DNA of 38,718 nucleotides from an uncultured Pelagibacteraceae bacterium (GCA_902529785.1 CABZXV010000009.1:1-38718); one strand, 5' to 3'; shown: positions 24,752 through 35,103, counted from the first letter of the stretch. Made by a program: numbers and translations. Notes: generated from the letters alone by a model not told the origin.

Positions 24752-26573
24752 TATAGGCAAAGAAGCAATTAAAAAAGAGCTACCTCTTATACCCAAACTT
24801 CCTGGGGTGTATAGGATGTTAAATTCTAAAAACGAAATCCTTTACGTTGGCAAGGCAAAAAACTTGCCAAATAGATTAAAAAGTTATGTATCAGAGAAAA
24901 ATCATATTATCAGAACTGAGAGAATGTTATCTCAAACAACCAAAATTGAGATTACTAGCACCTCAAACGAAAGTGAGGCATTACTTTTAGAAGCAAACTT
25001 AATTAAAAAGTATAAACCTAGATTTAATATTCTACTTAGAGACGACAAATCATTTCCATTTATTTTCATAGGTAATCAAGATAAATGGCCACAAATTAGA
25101 AGACATAGAGGAAAAAAAACTAGAGAGGGTTTTTATTTTGGACCATTTGCTTCAGCTGGATCTGCAAACTGGACCATCAAAATGATTCAGAAAATTTTTC
25201 AGCTACGAGTTTGCGATGATACAGTCTTCAAAAAAAGAGAAAGACCATGTATTCTTTATCAAATTAAGAGATGTTCTGGACCATGTGTTGGATATATTGA
25301 AGAGGACGAGTATAGACTATCAGTAGACAACGCTATTGAATTTGTATCAGGTAAATCAAGAAAAATTCAAAAAAATTTATCTAATCAAATGGAAAGAGCT
25401 AGTGAAGATTTAGATTTTGAAAAAGCTGCAATATTAAGAGATAGAATAAAGTCTTTAAATATTATTCAGTCATCACAAAGAATTAATGAAGCGAATTTAG
25501 TAGAGGCTGATGTAATAGCTGGCTACAAAGAATCTGGAAAAGCGTGTATTCAGGTTTTTTTCTACAGGTCAAAACAAAACTGGGGAAATCAAGCTTTTTT
25601 TCCTAAACATGATCCAGATGATAACATAAAAGAAATCTTAAACTCTTTTGTATCTCAATTCTATGAAAACAAAAGTGTTCCAAGTTCAATAATTTTAAGT
25701 GAGGATATTAAAGAAAAAGCTTTGATTGAAAAAACACTGTCACAAAAAGAAAATAAAGAAATTAATATATCGGTTGCAAAAAAAGGATCTAAACTAAAAG
25801 TTGTAAATCAAGCACTCAAAAATGCAAAAGATAGTTTAAATAGAAAAATTTATGAGAGCCAAAATAATAAAGAACTTTTTGATAATGTTTCTAAAAAATT
25901 TGATTTAGAAAATAATATTAATTTAGTCGAAGTTTATGACAATAGTCATATTCAGGGAACTAATAGCGTAGGCGCACTAATTACATATGGTGAGGAGGGT
26001 TTTATTAAAAAAAGATATAGGAAATTTAATATTAAGATTAAAAAGAATGAACAAGATGATTATGGAATGATGCGTGAGGTTTTAAACAGAAGATTTAAAA
26101 GGGCTGTTCAAGAGAAAGATAATTATTTAACTATGCCTGACTTAGTAATAATTGATGGAGGAAAAGGACAATATTCTGTAGCAAGAGAAACGCTTAATGA
26201 ATTAGGTTTGCATGATATTCCTATGATAGCAATTGCTAAAGGTAAATATAGAAACAGTGGAAATGAAACTTTTTTCCATAATGGTAAAGAATTCAAATTT
26301 GAAAAGAACGACCCTACTTTATTTTTCTTACAAAGATTAAGAGATGAGTCCCATAGATTTGCGATTAGTGCTCATAGAGCTAAAAGGAAAAAAGGAATTA
26401 GTAAATCTTTACTTGATCAAATTGATGGGATTGGATCTATAAGAAAAAGAGCACTTTTAAATCATTTCGGTTCAGCGAGAGCTGTTGAATCAGCTAGCTT
26501 AGATGAGATTAAAACAGTTGAGGGAGTTGAAGAAAAAGTTGCGAAAAAGATATATAATTTCTTTCACGAATGA
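24708..26573 (+). CDS. uvrC: Excinuclease ABC subunit C (start may be 24738, [10 protein letters not shown])
   Basis: '[33 protein letters not shown]', '[17 protein letters not shown]', '[19 protein letters not shown]', '[10 protein letters not shown]', C-terminal HhH. Confidence 0.98.
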   Translation: MVFKFQKEEVMIGSDIGKEAIKKELPLIPKLPGVYRMLNSKNEILYVGKAKNLPNRLKSYVSEKNHIIRTERMLSQTTKIEITSTSNESEALLLEANLIKKYKPRFNILLRDDKSFPFIFIGNQDKWPQIRRHRGKKTREGFYFGPFASAGSANWTIKMIQKIFQLRVCDDTVFKKRERPCILYQIKRCSGPCVGYIEEDEYRLSVDNAIEFVSGKSRKIQKNLSNQMERASEDLDFEKAAILRDRIKSLNIIQSSQRINEANLVEADVIAGYKESGKACIQVFFYRSKQNWGNQAFFPKHDPDDNIKEILNSFVSQFYENKSVPSSIILSEDIKEKALIEKTLSQKENKEINISVAKKGSKLKVVNQALKNAKDSLNRKIYESQNNKELFDNVSKKFDLENNINLVEVYDNSHIQGTNSVGALITYGEEGFIKKRYRKFNIKIKKNEQDDYGMMREVLNRRFKRAVQEKDNYLTMPDLVIIDGGKGQYSVARETLNELGLHDIPMIAIAKGKYRNSGNETFFHNGKEFKFEKNDPTLFFLQRLRDESHRFAISAHRAKRKKGISKSLLDQIDGIGSIRKRALLNHFGSARAVESASLDEIKTVEGVEEKVAKKIYNFFHE

Positions 26574-27154
26574 AAATTAAAATTCCAAATTACCTAACAA
26601 TAGGAAGAATTATTATTGTACCTATATTTGTTTTTACATTTTATTTGCCAGGATTTTATGGAGATGTAATTCCATTTGCCTTATTTGTAATTGCCTCTTT
26701 TACTGATTTCTTGGATGGACTTTTGGCAAGAATGTTCAGAGAAGAGTCTAAACTTGGTGAATTATTAGATCCTATTGCCGATAAAATTATTGTAGCTACC
26801 GCGCTAATCTTGCTAGTCATGAATGGAACTATTAAAAATTATGAGGTAATAGCTGCTATAATAATATTAACAAGAGAGATACTAATTTCTGGTTTGAGAG
26901 AATTTCTGGCAAAAGGAAGTGTTAAACTACCTGTCTCTAGCTTAGCAAAGATAAAAACTTTTCTTCAAATGTTTTCAATTTCTGTTTTACTAACTGGTGA
27001 AACTGGAAATAAAATTATTAATTTTCAAGACTATAATGCTCAAACTATTGGAATTATTTTATTATGGCTTTCAGCTTTTCTTACTTTATATACAGCTTAT
27101 GAGTATTTAAGAAAAGGAATTGACCACGCAATATCTGAGGACAATAAAGATTAA
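26570..27154 (+). CDS. pgsA: CDP-diacylglycerol--glycerol-3-phosphate 3-phosphatidyltransferase
   Basis: '[17 protein letters not shown]', CDP-alcohol motif '[28 protein letters not shown]'; follows uvrC. Confidence 0.94.
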   Translation: MKIKIPNYLTIGRIIIVPIFVFTFYLPGFYGDVIPFALFVIASFTDFLDGLLARMFREESKLGELLDPIADKIIVATALILLVMNGTIKNYEVIAAIIILTREILISGLREFLAKGSVKLPVSSLAKIKTFLQMFSISVLLTGETGNKIINFQDYNAQTIGIILLWLSAFLTLYTAYEYLRKGIDHAISEDNKD

Positions 27155-28032
27155 GCAGCTTTCTTTTTTCTAACAAGTTTTCCATAACTTTCCAACAGGT
27201 CTAAAATTAAATCACAAACTTTATAATCATTTTCAGCAATTTGTGATATTGGTGTTATTTCAGCAGCTGTTCCAGTTAGAAAACATCCTTCAAAACTTGA
27301 TAATTCGTCTGGCTTAATTTTTCTTTCATGCACCTTAATATTTTTTGATTTTGCCAATTCAATTACTGTTTGTCTAGTAATACCATTTAAAAAAGAATCA
27401 GGTATAGGGGTATGAAGTTCACCTTTTTTATCTTTGAAAAAAATATTTGCACTAGTGGACTCAGCTACATTATCTTCATGATCCAACATTAATGACTCAC
27501 TGTATCCTTGTCTTTCTGCTTCGTGCTTTGAAAGTGTACAAATCATATAGAGACCAGCTGCTTTGCTATCCCAAGGAATTGTATTTGGAGCTGGTCTTCG
27601 CCAATTTGAAATATTCAATTTAATTCCTTCTGTTTTCAACTTAGGATCGAAATAGTCTCCCCACTCCCAAGTTGCAACTGCAACATTTATTTTAGTTTTT
27701 TGTGCAGAAACTCCCATCATTTCACTACCTCTCCAAGCAAAAGGTCTGACATAACCATTCTGAACATTTTGAATTTTAATTATCTGATTACAAGCTTTGT
27801 TAACTTCATCTTTTGAAAAAGGAATTGAGATATCCATTCTTTTAGCCGAGTGAAATAATCTATCAGTATGTTCTTGTAATTTAAAAATCTCACCGTCATA
27901 AACTCTAAGTCCCTCGAAGACTAGGCTAGCATAATGTAGTCCATGACTTATTACATGTAATTTTGCATCTTGCCAGTGAACAAGATCACCATTGTACCAG
28001 ATTTTGCCCTCTCTTTTATCGAACGGTATCAT
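27151..28032 (-). CDS. ilvE: Branched-chain amino acid aminotransferase; ORF track extends to 28077
   Basis: 'GKIWYNGDLVHWQDAKLHVISHGLHYASLVFEGLRVYDG', 'PWDSKAAGLYMICTLSKHEAERQGYSESLMLD', 'GITRQTVIELAK'. Start at 'MIPFDKREG' preferred. Confidence 0.95.
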   Translation of the reverse strand: MIPFDKREGKIWYNGDLVHWQDAKLHVISHGLHYASLVFEGLRVYDGEIFKLQEHTDRLFHSAKRMDISIPFSKDEVNKACNQIIKIQNVQNGYVRPFAWRGSEMMGVSAQKTKINVAVATWEWGDYFDPKLKTEGIKLNISNWRRPAPNTIPWDSKAAGLYMICTLSKHEAERQGYSESLMLDHEDNVAESTSANIFFKDKKGELHTPIPDSFLNGITRQTVIELAKSKNIKVHERKIKPDELSSFEGCFLTGTAAEITPISQIAENDYKVCDLILDLLESYGKLVRKKKAA

Positions 28033-28091
28033 TTGATTTTTTTTTAAAAAAATATCTTTGTATATATAATATGTCAATATAACTTACCATT

Positions 28092-28535
28092 ATGAAAAAA
28101 CTTTTATATCTAAAAGATCACCAATTAAAACAGTATATTGAAAAAATATTCAATGGATATAGGGAAACTGTCGCTGATGCCAAAAAGGTTTTAGATAAAC
28201 ACTCATTAGGAACTGCTCACAACAAAGTAATACATCTAATTTCTTTATATGAAGGTATAACTATTTCAACTTTATTAAGAAAACTTAAAGTGACAAAACA
28301 AAGTCTAAATAGAGTATTAAATGATTTGGTGGAAATTAATGCTATAGATTTCAAAAGAGATACGGTTGATACTAGAGTTAAGCATGTATATTTAACTGAA
28401 AATGGTAAAAAGATTTTTGATGAAATATTTTCTGCCCAAAAAAAAAGAATATATGATGCGTTTTTAAGTTCGGAATCTAATGAAGTAATTAGTTTCGACA
28501 AAGTACTTAAAAAAATAATTAATGAAAAAATTTAA
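28092..28535 (+). CDS. MarR family transcriptional regulator (possibly PetP-like)
   Basis: 'GTAHNKVIHLISLYEGITISTLLRKLKVTKQSLNRVLNDLVEINAIDFKRDTVDTRVKHVYLTENGKKIFDEI'; overlaps the OmpR-type gene. Confidence 0.85.
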   Translation: MKKLLYLKDHQLKQYIEKIFNGYRETVADAKKVLDKHSLGTAHNKVIHLISLYEGITISTLLRKLKVTKQSLNRVLNDLVEINAIDFKRDTVDTRVKHVYLTENGKKIFDEIFSAQKKRIYDAFLSSESNEVISFDKVLKKIINEKI

Positions 28536-29199
28536 AGCGCATATATTAATAGTTGATGATGACGATAGAATTAGAGATCTTGTAAAAGAATACCTTAACC
28601 AAAACAACTATCTTGTTTCAACTGCGAAAGATTCAAATGATGCAATTGAAAAAACTCAAATAATCAAATTTGATTTAATAGTATTAGATATCATGATGCC
28701 TGGTAAAACAGGATTGGAATTTACTCATGAACATAAAAGTAAAATTAATACCCCAATTTTACTCTTAACAGCTAAGGGAGAACCATCAGAAAGAATAGAA
28801 GGATTAGAGTTAGGAGCTGATGATTATTTGACAAAACCATTTGAACCTAAAGAGTTAATTTTGAGAATTAATAATATTCTTGCAAAAACAAAATCATTAG
28901 AAATCAAAAGAATAATTGAATTTGGAAATATAAAAATAGATCTAAAAAAACAGCTTATTTATAAAAACGAACAAAGTTTAAAAATTAATAATACTGAAAA
29001 AATGATTTTGGATAAAATGATTAATTCTCCAGGAAAAATATTTAAAAGAGAAGAAATTGCAAGCCTTATAGATTTAAGTAAAGAAAGATCAATAGATGTG
29101 ATTGTTACAAGACTAAGAAAGAAAATTGAGGAAAATCCCAAAAATCCAAAATATTTACAGACAATAAGAGGAGAAGGATATGTCCTTTGGATTGAATAG
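28522..29199 (+). CDS. OmpR-type response regulator (PetR/CenR-like)
   Basis: Receiver 'HILIVDDDDRIRDLVKEYL', 'DLIVLDIMMPGKTGLEF', 'LGADDYLTKPFEPKELILRI'; winged helix 'RSIDVIVTRLRKKIEENPKNPKYLQTIRGEGYVL'. Confidence 0.93.
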   Translation: MKKFKAHILIVDDDDRIRDLVKEYLNQNNYLVSTAKDSNDAIEKTQIIKFDLIVLDIMMPGKTGLEFTHEHKSKINTPILLLTAKGEPSERIEGLELGADDYLTKPFEPKELILRINNILAKTKSLEIKRIIEFGNIKIDLKKQLIYKNEQSLKINNTEKMILDKMINSPGKIFKREEIASLIDLSKERSIDVIVTRLRKKIEENPKNPKYLQTIRGEGYVLWIE

Positions 29200-30496
29200 T
29201 TTTTTAAAAAATATATTACCTAAGAGATTATTTTATAGAGGTTTACTAATTGTAGCAGTACCAATAGTAATTTTACAGATCACTATCTCTTTAGTTTTTT
29301 TTGATAGTTTATGGATAAAGACTAACAAAGGACTTACAAGAGCCCTGGTAAGTGAAATAGTTACTATAATTGATATTTATGACAATGAGAGTGAATATAA
29401 TAAAAAAATAGTTACCGATCTTTACAATAAAAATTTTAGCTTTTCAGTTAGATTTTTAGAAAACGAAAAACTTCCAGACATTAAAGTTGAAAGATGGTTC
29501 AGTCCAATGGATAGAACTTTAAGAAGAGAATTAAAACCAAAGATTGGAGAACATTGGTTTAACACAATTTCTTATAAAGAAGTCGTAGATTTGAGAATTA
29601 AATTCAGAGATGGAGTTTTACAAATATTTTTTCCGAAAGAAAGAATTCAAGCATCTTCTATAAGAATATTTGCTTTTTGGATTACTGTTCCTGCAATATT
29701 AATGATTGCTATTGCAATAATTTTTTTAAAAAACCAAACAAGGCCAATAACTAAATTAGCACAAGCGTCTGAACGATTTGGAAGAGGAGAGGATATTGAG
29801 GAATTTAGGCCTTCTGGAGCATTAGAAATAAGAAAAGCTGGTTTAGAATTTGAAAAAATGAGAAAAAGAATACTCAGACACTTAAATCAGAGATCTGAAA
29901 TGCTATCTGGTATCAGTCATGATTTGAGAACACCACTTACTAGAATAAAACTTCAGCTTGCAGTGATCAAAGATAAAGATTTATCAGAGAAAATTTCAAA
30001 AGATGTTGACGAAATGGAAAAAATGCTAAATGAATACTTGCAGTTCACTAGGACAGGTGCCAAGGATAAAACTGAAACATTTAATATCTCAGAGCTCTTA
30101 AATGAGATAATTCTTAAGTACGAAAATCAAAACATTGAACATAAAATTAGTGAAAAAATTTATTTTAATGGAAGAAGAAATTTACTTACAAGATGCATTA
30201 ATAATTTACTAGATAATTGTATTAAATATGCAAACAAAACATCTATAAATTTAGAAAAGAAAAATTCAAAAATTTTTATATCAATTGATGACGATGGTCC
30301 AGGGGTAGAAAAATCAGAATTTAAGAATATTATTAAACCATTTTATAAGATAGATAAGAGTAGATCTGATTCGAAATCAAGCGTTGGTTTAGGACTATCA
30401 ATTTCCTCTGATATTATTAAATCTCACGGGGGGGATATTAAATTTGATAAGTCAAAATTAGGTGGCCTTAGAGTAATTATTTCTTTACCTTACTAG
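29180..30496 (+). CDS. Sensor histidine kinase, EnvZ/CenK-like
   Basis: Two TM segments, HAMP, H-box 'MLSGISHDLRTPLTRIKLQL', N-box 'RCINNLLDNCIKYA', 'SIDDDGPGV', 'SVGLGLSISSDIIKSHGGDI'. Confidence 0.93.
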   Translation: MSFGLNSFLKNILPKRLFYRGLLIVAVPIVILQITISLVFFDSLWIKTNKGLTRALVSEIVTIIDIYDNESEYNKKIVTDLYNKNFSFSVRFLENEKLPDIKVERWFSPMDRTLRRELKPKIGEHWFNTISYKEVVDLRIKFRDGVLQIFFPKERIQASSIRIFAFWITVPAILMIAIAIIFLKNQTRPITKLAQASERFGRGEDIEEFRPSGALEIRKAGLEFEKMRKRILRHLNQRSEMLSGISHDLRTPLTRIKLQLAVIKDKDLSEKISKDVDEMEKMLNEYLQFTRTGAKDKTETFNISELLNEIILKYENQNIEHKISEKIYFNGRRNLLTRCINNLLDNCIKYANKTSINLEKKNSKIFISIDDDGPGVEKSEFKNIIKPFYKIDKSRSDSKSSVGLGLSISSDIIKSHGGDIKFDKSKLGGLRVIISLPY

Positions 30497-30719
30497 TTTT
30501 TTTTCTTATTTTTTTCTCTGCTAGTTTTTTTTCTAAATTGCTAATTCTTTTATTTAAAATATCTACCTCTTCTTTGCTTGCTATTTTCATTTTAAATATA
30601 ATTTCATCTCTTTTAGATTTAAGTATCGATATTATTTCATCTGAAACATCTTTATAATTAACAAAACCTTGTTCTATTAATTTCGCAAATTTATCTAGTA
30701 CGAATCTTGATTTTGACAT
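30477..30719 (-). CDS. UbiK-like (BMFP/YqiC) accessory factor
   Basis: 80 aa, coiled-coil 'EEVDILNKRISNLEKKLAEKK'. Confidence 0.72.
   Translation of the reverse strand: MSKSRFVLDKFAKLIEQGFVNYKDVSDEIISILKSKRDEIIFKMKIASKEEVDILNKRISNLEKKLAEKKIRKKTSKVKK
30493..30534 (+). repeat. Pair of identical 14-mers (CTAGTTTTTTTTCT), 28 bp apart
   Basis: CTAGTTTTTTTTCT at 30493-30506 and 30521-30534, spanning the histidine kinase stop and the UbiK-like C-terminal Lys-rich codons. Confidence 0.8.
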
Positions 30720-30769
30720 AATAATTATTTAACAGAATTTTACTTTATAGCTTATAATAAATTATACCA

Positions 30770-31540
30770 ATGTTTACTAATAATTTTGACCCAGTTGCTT
30801 TTGAGTTATTTTTTATAAGTATTAGGTGGTATTCATTAGCTTATATTTTTGGCATTATTTTTGGTTGGATTTATTGTAAAAAAATACTTATTAAATCAAA
30901 TACAATTCAAAAATTATTTGATGATTACATCTCATATTTAATTGTTGGAATAATTATTGGTGGAAGATTGGGATATGTTGTTTTTTATAATTTCCCTTAT
31001 TTTCTCAATAATCCAATTGAAATTTTTATGATATGGAATGGTGGGATGTCTTTCCATGGAGGATTAATAGGCATAATACTTAGCACCTATTTTTTTGCCA
31101 AAAAAAATAATCAAAATATATATATATTTTTAGATTTTGTTTCTATTGTTGCCCCAATTGGAATATTTCTAGGAAGAATTTCAAATTTTATAAATGGAGA
31201 ACTGGTTGGAAAAGTAACAAATTCAAATTGGGGGGTTATATTTCCAAGCTATGATGACAAATTAAGACATCCATCACAGTTATACGAAGCATTTCTGGAA
31301 GGAGTAATTTTATTTATCTTAATCAATTTAATTCATTTCAATAAAAATACTAAAGTTGGAACTTGTTCATTTATGTTTTTAATACTTTATGGATGCTTTA
31401 GAATTATCTCAGAATTTTTTAGAGAACCAGACATACAAATAGGCTATTTATTTGGATATATCAGTATGGGAACTATTTTAAGCCTATTCATGATTATAGC
31501 TGGAGGTATGATTTTTTTAAAAAATAAAAATGAGATATAA
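30770..31540 (+). CDS. lgt: Prolipoprotein diacylglyceryl transferase
   Basis: 'IRWYSLAYIFGIIFGW', 'GGRLGYVVFYN', 'WNGGMSFHGGLIG', 'PIGIFLGRISNFINGELVGK', 'HPSQLYEAFLEG'. Confidence 0.97.
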   Translation: MFTNNFDPVAFELFFISIRWYSLAYIFGIIFGWIYCKKILIKSNTIQKLFDDYISYLIVGIIIGGRLGYVVFYNFPYFLNNPIEIFMIWNGGMSFHGGLIGIILSTYFFAKKNNQNIYIFLDFVSIVAPIGIFLGRISNFINGELVGKVTNSNWGVIFPSYDDKLRHPSQLYEAFLEGVILFILINLIHFNKNTKVGTCSFMFLILYGCFRIISEFFREPDIQIGYLFGYISMGTILSLFMIIAGGMIFLKNKNEI

Positions 31541-32609
31541 ACCTGAAAATTTTGATTTAAACTCAGATAAAGTTACACCAGTTGATGAATTTATTGAAAA
31601 AGTTCTTTATCATCCTAAAAATGGATATTACACAAAAAAAATACCTTTTGGAAAAGAAGGTGACTTCATTACTGCTCCAACAATATCTAATTTATTTTCA
31701 GAAATTGTAACTATTTGGCTTATATCTAGCTGGGAAAAATTTGGAAAACCTCAAAATTTTAATTTTGTTGAGCTTGGTCCTGGAGATGGAAGTTTTATAA
31801 AAGTTTTAATTGATACAATAAAAAATTTTCCTGATTTCAACAAATCCTTAAATATTTTTTTATATGAAAAGAGTAGTTTTTTAAAAAAAGTACAAATTAA
31901 AAAAATCAAGGATACAAGAGTTAAATGGATTAATAATTTTAAACAAATTAAAAAAGGTCCAATTATTTTTTTTGGAAATGAATTCTTTGATGCAATACCG
32001 ATTAAGCAATTTACTTTTTTTGAAAAGGATTTGTTTGAAAAGTATTATATAATAAATAAAAAAACTGGATTAAATGAAATTTATCGTAAAGCTTCTTTAA
32101 AAGATACTAAAGAAATCAAATCATTTAAAACGTTAAAGAATTTGAAATTTATTGAGTATCCCAAGAAGGGATTTGATGAATTAGAAAAAATAATTGAAAA
32201 AATTTCAAAGCTAAATGGAGGAATTTTACTTATTGATTATGGATACTTAAATCTAGTTAATAAAAGTACCTTGCAAGCTGTAATGAAGAATAAAAAAATG
32301 GATATAAATAACCTTTTTAAAAATTTAGGAATAGCAGATATAACATACTTGGTTAACTTTACGCTTTTAAATGAGTATTTTTTAAAAAAAAATTTAAATG
32401 TTAAAAAAGTTGTTTCACAGAAATTTTTTCTAGAAAAGATGGGCATCATTCAAAGGGCAAAAATACTAAAAAAGAAAATGACGCAAAAACAAGAAGAGTA
32501 TATGTCTTTGACGTTGATGAGACTTCTCCATAAGGATTTAATGGGAGGATTATTTAAGGTAATATTTGCTTTCAAAAGTAAAAAAAATAATTTTTTAGGT
32601 TTTAAATGA
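31530..32609 (+). CDS. MidA/NDUFAF7-family SAM-dependent methyltransferase
   Basis: 'YYTKKIPFGKEGDFITAPTISNLFSEIVTIW', 'VELGPGDGSFI', 'FFGNEFFDAIPIKQF', 'GGILLIDYGY'. Confidence 0.9.
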   Translation: MRYKPENFDLNSDKVTPVDEFIEKVLYHPKNGYYTKKIPFGKEGDFITAPTISNLFSEIVTIWLISSWEKFGKPQNFNFVELGPGDGSFIKVLIDTIKNFPDFNKSLNIFLYEKSSFLKKVQIKKIKDTRVKWINNFKQIKKGPIIFFGNEFFDAIPIKQFTFFEKDLFEKYYIINKKTGLNEIYRKASLKDTKEIKSFKTLKNLKFIEYPKKGFDELEKIIEKISKLNGGILLIDYGYLNLVNKSTLQAVMKNKKMDINNLFKNLGIADITYLVNFTLLNEYFLKKNLNVKKVVSQKFFLEKMGIIQRAKILKKKMTQKQEEYMSLTLMRLLHKDLMGGLFKVIFAFKSKKNNFLGFK

Positions 32610-33361
32610 TGTTTTACTCAAAAAAACTAAAAAAATTTGTAAATATAAGTCATGGTTTTTTTAATCGAGAGGGGGGCTTCTCAAAAGGTATTTATAAAAG
32701 TTTAAATTGCGGCATAGGATCTGATGATAAAATTGAAAATGTAAGAAAAAATATTGAAAAAGTTTGTAAAAAAATAGGTTGTAACAAAAATAAAATTATA
32801 TTGTTAAATCAAGTTCATAGTAACATTGTTCATAAGGTTGCTAAGATACCTAAGAAAAAATTAATAGGTGACTCATTAATTACAAATAAAAAGGGATTGG
32901 CTCTAGGAATTTTGACAGCAGATTGTGCACCTGTTTTTATTTATGACCCTGTAAATAACTTGATTAGTGCTCTACATGCAGGGTGGAAAGGTGCATATCA
33001 AAAGATAATATCAACAACTTTAAAAAAATTTAAGTCAAAAGGTAGTAATTTTAAAGATCTAATAGCTGTAATTGGACCCTGTATAAGTAAAACAAGCTAT
33101 GAAGTTAGAAAAGATTTCTTAAACAAATTTGTTAAAAGAGAGAAGTCCAACAAAAATTTTTTTTATAAGAAAAAAAATAAAATATATTTTAGTTTAAGTG
33201 ATTATATAAAAAAAGATCTTTTGAAATATGGGGTTAAAAACATTGAAATTATCAGAAAAGATACATATTTAAGTAGAAATAATTTTTTCAGCGCAAGAAG
33301 ATCAATTAAAAATAAATTAGATGATTATGGTAGAAATATTTCTATAATTATGATTAAATAA
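32606..33361 (+). CDS. pgeF: YfiH/PgeF family polyphenol oxidase (peptidoglycan editing factor)
   Basis: 'HGFFNREGGFSKGIYKSLNCG', 'LNQVHSNIVHKV', 'LTADCAPVFIYDP', 'ALHAGWKGAYQKII', 'IGPCISKTSYEV'. Confidence 0.93.
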   Translation: MMFYSKKLKKFVNISHGFFNREGGFSKGIYKSLNCGIGSDDKIENVRKNIEKVCKKIGCNKNKIILLNQVHSNIVHKVAKIPKKKLIGDSLITNKKGLALGILTADCAPVFIYDPVNNLISALHAGWKGAYQKIISTTLKKFKSKGSNFKDLIAVIGPCISKTSYEVRKDFLNKFVKREKSNKNFFYKKKNKIYFSLSDYIKKDLLKYGVKNIEIIRKDTYLSRNNFFSARRSIKNKLDDYGRNISIIMIK

Positions 33362-33375
33362 ATAATTCTCAAATA

Positions 33376-34308
33376 ATGAAGATTCTCACAGGAAATAGCA
33401 ATAAACAGCTAAGTAATAAAATTTCAAAAAATCTTAAAAATAAATTGGTTAATACTAGTATTAGAAAATTTTCTGATGGCGAGATATACATTGAGATTAA
33501 TGAAAATATAAGAGGAAATAGTATTTTTATAATTCAATCAGTTTCTTCACCTGCAAATGATAATTTAATGGAATTACTTTTATGCATTGATGCGCTCAAA
33601 AGATCATCTGCAAAAAATATAACTGCTGTAATACCCTATTTTGGTTATGCAAGACAAGATAGAAAGGTTGTGCCTAGAACATCAATATCTGCAAAATTAG
33701 TTTCTAATCTAATAACAAATGCTGGAGCTGACAGAGTTGTTACTGTAGATTTGCATGCAGGTCAAATTCAAGGTTTTTTTGATATTCCGGTAGATAACCT
33801 GTTTGCTACTCCCATTTTTGCAAAACATATTAAAAAAAGGATTAAAAGGAAAAATATAATTTGTGTAGCTCCTGATGTTGGTGGAGTTGAAAGAGCGAGA
33901 GCGCTGGGTAAAAAATTGGATGTAGGATTAGCAATAGTTGATAAAAGAAGACCAAGCCCTGGAAAATCTCAAGTTATGAATGTGATTGGTAATGTTAAAA
34001 ATAAAATTTGTATTCTTACTGATGATATAATTGATTCTGGAGGAACAATAGTTAATGCAGCCGACGCTTTGGTTAAAAGAGGTGCAAAAGAGGTTCATGT
34101 ATATGCAACACATGGTGTTTTTAGTGGAGATGCAGTTAAAAAAATCAAAAACTCGAAAATTAAAAATTTAGTTATTACAGACAGTATAGATAGTTCAGAT
34201 AAATTGAAAAAAGTAAGAAATATCGAGGTATTATCAATATCAGTGTTGTTAGCTGAAGCTATTAAAAGGATTTCTAATTCAACATCTGTATCAGATCTAT
34301 TTAAATAA
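33376..34308 (+). CDS. prs: Ribose-phosphate pyrophosphokinase
   Basis: 'FSDGEIYIEINENIRG', 'AVIPYFGYARQDRKVVPRTSISAKLVSNLI', 'VVTVDLHAGQIQGFFDIPVDNL', 'ILTDDIIDSGGTIVNAADAL'. Confidence 0.97.
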   Translation: MKILTGNSNKQLSNKISKNLKNKLVNTSIRKFSDGEIYIEINENIRGNSIFIIQSVSSPANDNLMELLLCIDALKRSSAKNITAVIPYFGYARQDRKVVPRTSISAKLVSNLITNAGADRVVTVDLHAGQIQGFFDIPVDNLFATPIFAKHIKKRIKRKNIICVAPDVGGVERARALGKKLDVGLAIVDKRRPSPGKSQVMNVIGNVKNKICILTDDIIDSGGTIVNAADALVKRGAKEVHVYATHGVFSGDAVKKIKNSKIKNLVITDSIDSSDKLKKVRNIEVLSISVLLAEAIKRISNSTSVSDLFK

Positions 34309-34350
34309 CTCTTGTAAAATTATAAGACTTCAGTTAAATACCTCCAATTT

Positions 34351-35067
34351 ATGAGCACAATACAGGCAACAATAAGAGATACTAAAACCAAAGGTCAAGT
34401 AAATGACTTGAGGAATAATGGTAATGTTCCTGGAATAGTTTATGGTGGAGAAATACCCAATGAGAAAATTTCAATCACAAGCAAGGAAATAAAAAATCTG
34501 ATAAATAAAGAAAATTTTTTATCAAACGTAATATCTATAAATTTAGATGGTAAAGAACAAAAAGTTTTAACTAGAAATATTGATTTTGATACGGTCACTG
34601 ATGAACCGATACATATTGACTTAATGAGAATTGTAAAGGGTGGAAAAATTATTTTAGAAATACCAGTAAAATTTATAAATAATGAATTATCACCAGGTCT
34701 TAAGAGAGGTGGGGTTCTAAATATTGTTAGACGTAAAGTAGAATTAAGATGTCCTGCTGAGAATATTCCTACCGAACTTATTGTTGATTTAGAAGGATTA
34801 GATATTGGAACAAGTATTAAAATTTCGTCTATTAATTTACCTGAAAACGTTACCCCAACTATTCAAGGAAGAGATTTTGTAATTGCAACAGTTGCGGCAC
34901 CTACAGTTGTTAAAGAGCCAGAGAAACCAGCTGAGACTGAGGAGGGTGAGGCTAAAGATGGAGCAGAAGCAGCTGCAGATGGTGGAGACAAAGCTTCAGC
35001 AGATGCCGATAAATCTGAAAGTGATAAATCTAAAGAAGAAGATAAATCTTCATCAGAAAAAAAATAA
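34351..35067 (+). CDS. rplY: 50S ribosomal protein L25 (CTC form) with low-complexity C-terminal tail
   Basis: 'KTKGQVNDLRNNGNVPGIVYGG', 'VLTRNIDFDTVTDEPIHIDLMRI', 'PGLKRGGVLNIVRRKVELRCPAENIP'; Ala/Glu/Ser/Lys-rich tail. Confidence 0.94.
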   Translation: MSTIQATIRDTKTKGQVNDLRNNGNVPGIVYGGEIPNEKISITSKEIKNLINKENFLSNVISINLDGKEQKVLTRNIDFDTVTDEPIHIDLMRIVKGGKIILEIPVKFINNELSPGLKRGGVLNIVRRKVELRCPAENIPTELIVDLEGLDIGTSIKISSINLPENVTPTIQGRDFVIATVAAPTVVKEPEKPAETEEGEAKDGAEAAADGGDKASADADKSESDKSKEEDKSSSEKK

Positions 35068-35103
35068 TTAATAGTGAAAGTTCTTTTCAAAATTTAATTT
35101 GAT

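Noticed and set aside
28092-28535. Toxin-antitoxin or defence role for the small MarR gene
   Set aside because: Clear MarR winged-helix protein in an overlapping operon with a two-component system; no toxin partner.
34863-35090. Antisense ORF and alternate-frame ORF (34883-35071) over the L25 tail
   Set aside because: Produced by the low-complexity repeat-like codons of the L25 C-terminus; compositionally biased translations only.
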